From an uncultured Ruminococcus sp. (GTDB lineage Bacteria > Bacillota > Clostridia > Oscillospirales > Ruminococcaceae): a stretch of 6,261 nucleotides of DNA. Shown piece after piece: positions 5,541 to 6,261 of this stretch. Within the stretch, counting starts at the first letter, position 1. Each line of letters starts with the position of its first letter. A model generated the notes under the pieces. The model saw nothing but the letters and a program-made list of their open reading frames with translations. It had not been told where the DNA came from and did not search any database. The stretch lies in the NCBI GenBank assembly GCA_946537565.1, contig CAMNFW010000130.1, positions 1-6,261 of the forward strand, given 5' to 3'. The translations under genes were made by a program, and so were the position numbers.

Positions 5541-5589
5541 TTAACATTTTGTTAACAACTTATTCACATATATGTGTTACAATTTGTAA
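5541..5589. repeat. Cluster of four small palindromes
   Basis: Within 49 bases there are TTAACA-TTT-TGTTAA (5541-5555), TTGTTAACAA (5549-5558, overlapping the first), CACATATATGTG (5565-5576) and TTACAA-T-TTGTAA (5577-5589). All arms are exact. The last two abut and coincide with the likely promoter of the downstream regulator gene, so they may be operators, perhaps for autoregulation. Confidence 0.5.
5560..5568 (+). promoter_or_regulatory. DnaA-box-like 9-mer
   Basis: TTATTCACA fits the TTATNCACA DnaA-box consensus exactly. It overlaps the palindrome cluster and the predicted promoter. A second exact match lies 60 bases further on, in the opposite orientation. Confidence 0.35.
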
Positions 5590-5590
5590 T
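5563..5590 (+). promoter_or_regulatory. Probable promoter of the CdaR/PucR-like regulator
   Basis: TTCACA (5563-5568), a 16-base spacer and TGTAAT (5585-5590) each differ from the sigma-A hexamers at one base. An alternative is an extended -10, TGTTACAAT, at 5575-5583, with no good -35. Either gives a leader of about 70-80 bases before the regulator ATG. Which one is used cannot be decided by eye. Confidence 0.45.
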
Positions 5591-5627
5591 ATATTGATCC
5601 TCCTTTGAAAAACTATTCAGCTGAGGC

Positions 5628-5636
5628 TGTGCATAA
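5628..5636 (-). promoter_or_regulatory. Second DnaA-box-like 9-mer
   Basis: TGTGCATAA on the plus strand is the reverse complement of TTATGCACA, an exact TTATNCACA match. It lies in the predicted leader of the regulator gene, about 30 bases before its start codon. Confidence 0.3.
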
Positions 5637-5666
5637 ATATTAAAATTTAAAGAAGGGATGTCAATT

Positions 5667-6261
5667 ATGTCCAACAGATTATTTCAGGGTTTAGTTCATC
5701 AGATGCGTGATACCATCGACGCTACTATCGGTGTTGTCGATGAGACCGCTACTATCATTGCGTGCAGCGATCTCACTAAAGTCGGCACCACTAATGAATT
5801 TGTTTCTCTCGATCTCAGCGATTCTCACGATATCTTTATCCGTGACGGCTATACCTATAAGCCCTTCGGCTCAAGAGTAAAGCCGGATTATGCTGTATTC
5901 GTTGAGGGCGTTGACGATGCTGCCGCTAAATATGCCAGCATTCTCGCTATCACTCTTTCAAATATAAAACAGTACTACGACGAGAAATATGACAGAAGCA
6001 ACTTCATCAAGAACGTTATCCTCGACAACGTTCTCCCCGGCGATATCGTCATCAAAGCAAGAGAACTCCACTTCAATGCCGAGATCAGCCGTGCTGTTTT
6101 CCTCATCAGGATCGTTTCAGCTAATGATATCTCCGCTTATGATGTTATCCAGAACCTCTTCCCCGATAAGAACAAGGACTTCGTTTTCAATATAACTGAA
6201 AGCGATATCGTTCTCGTTAAGGAGCTTAAAAGCACTGTTGACTCCAAGGATCTGGAAAAGC
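5667..6261 (+). CDS. CdaR/PucR-like transcriptional regulator, 5' part (runs off the window)
   Basis: An open frame of 198 codons runs from ATG 5667 to the window edge without a stop, so the C-terminal half is missing. The N-terminus (about 1-105) includes MRDTIDATIGVVDETATIIACSDLTKVG, which has the layout of a sugar-diacid-recognition/GAF-like sensor domain. A helical linker with FIKNVILDNVLPGDI (113-127) leads to a segment with EISRAVFLIRIV (139-150), which resembles the CdaR GGDEF-like domain. In this family a PucR-type helix-turn-helix at the C-terminus binds DNA; it would lie beyond the window. The preferred start has AAGGG (5653-5657) 9 bases upstream. An in-frame ATG at 5658 touches the ribosome binding site and is unlikely. 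The ligand and targets are unknown. The family assignment rests on overall pattern and is moderately sure. Confidence 0.7.
   Translation, partial: MSNRLFQGLVHQMRDTIDATIGVVDETATIIACSDLTKVGTTNEFVSLDLSDSHDIFIRDGYTYKPFGSRVKPDYAVFVEGVDDAAAKYASILAITLSNIKQYYDEKYDRSNFIKNVILDNVLPGDIVIKARELHFNAEISRAVFLIRIVSANDISAYDVIQNLFPDKNKDFVFNITESDIVLVKELKSTVDSKDLEK

Noticed and set aside
5408..5666. Replication origin
   Set aside because: There are two DnaA-box-like 9-mers and AT-rich DNA, but none of dnaA, dnaN or rep genes and no iterons. The boxes alone do not support an origin call.

Overview
The window looks like chromosomal DNA from a low-to-medium GC clostridial Bacillota, with a Ruminococcus/Oscillospiraceae flavour. 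The basis is strong AGGAGG-type ribosome binding sites, sigma-A-like promoters with extended -10 elements, a DUF1934 gene next to argS (as ywiB-argS in Bacillus subtilis), and a CdaR/PucR-like regulator. The genus is inferred from protein style only; nothing here proves it. I see no transposase, integrase, CRISPR array, tRNA or rRNA.

Layout. From about 1708 down to 52, on the minus strand, a two-gene operon runs from its own promoter: a pyridoxamine/pyridoxal kinase (808-1644), then a FabG-like short-chain dehydrogenase (52-765). Positions 1645-1987 form a divergent control region with back-to-back promoters and a long inverted repeat between them. From 1988 the plus strand carries a Ddl-family ATP-grasp protein (1988-3061), a DUF1934 beta-barrel protein that starts with TTG (3078-3500), and arginyl-tRNA synthetase argS (3578-5407). 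An AT-rich control region of about 260 bases, dense in small palindromes, follows. It precedes the 5' part of a CdaR/PucR-like regulator (5667 to beyond the window edge).

How they fit together. The kinase makes or salvages pyridoxal phosphate. The reductase's substrate cannot be read from sequence, and its link to the kinase is operonic only. The Ddl-like protein, DUF1934 protein and ArgRS are co-directional and closely spaced, so they may share a transcript. The regulator at the right edge appears to have its own promoter, and its targets are unknown.

The most notable item is the Ddl-like protein. It keeps the ATP-grasp scaffold but has lost several residues regarded as essential in D-Ala-D-Ala ligases: two of the three Mg ligands, the Lys-Tyr pair of the omega loop, and the His and Glu of the HGxxGEDG motif. 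It is either a divergent ligase with another substrate or a non-catalytic paralog. The remaining observations are regulatory-scale patterns. I did not find a clear new multi-gene system.
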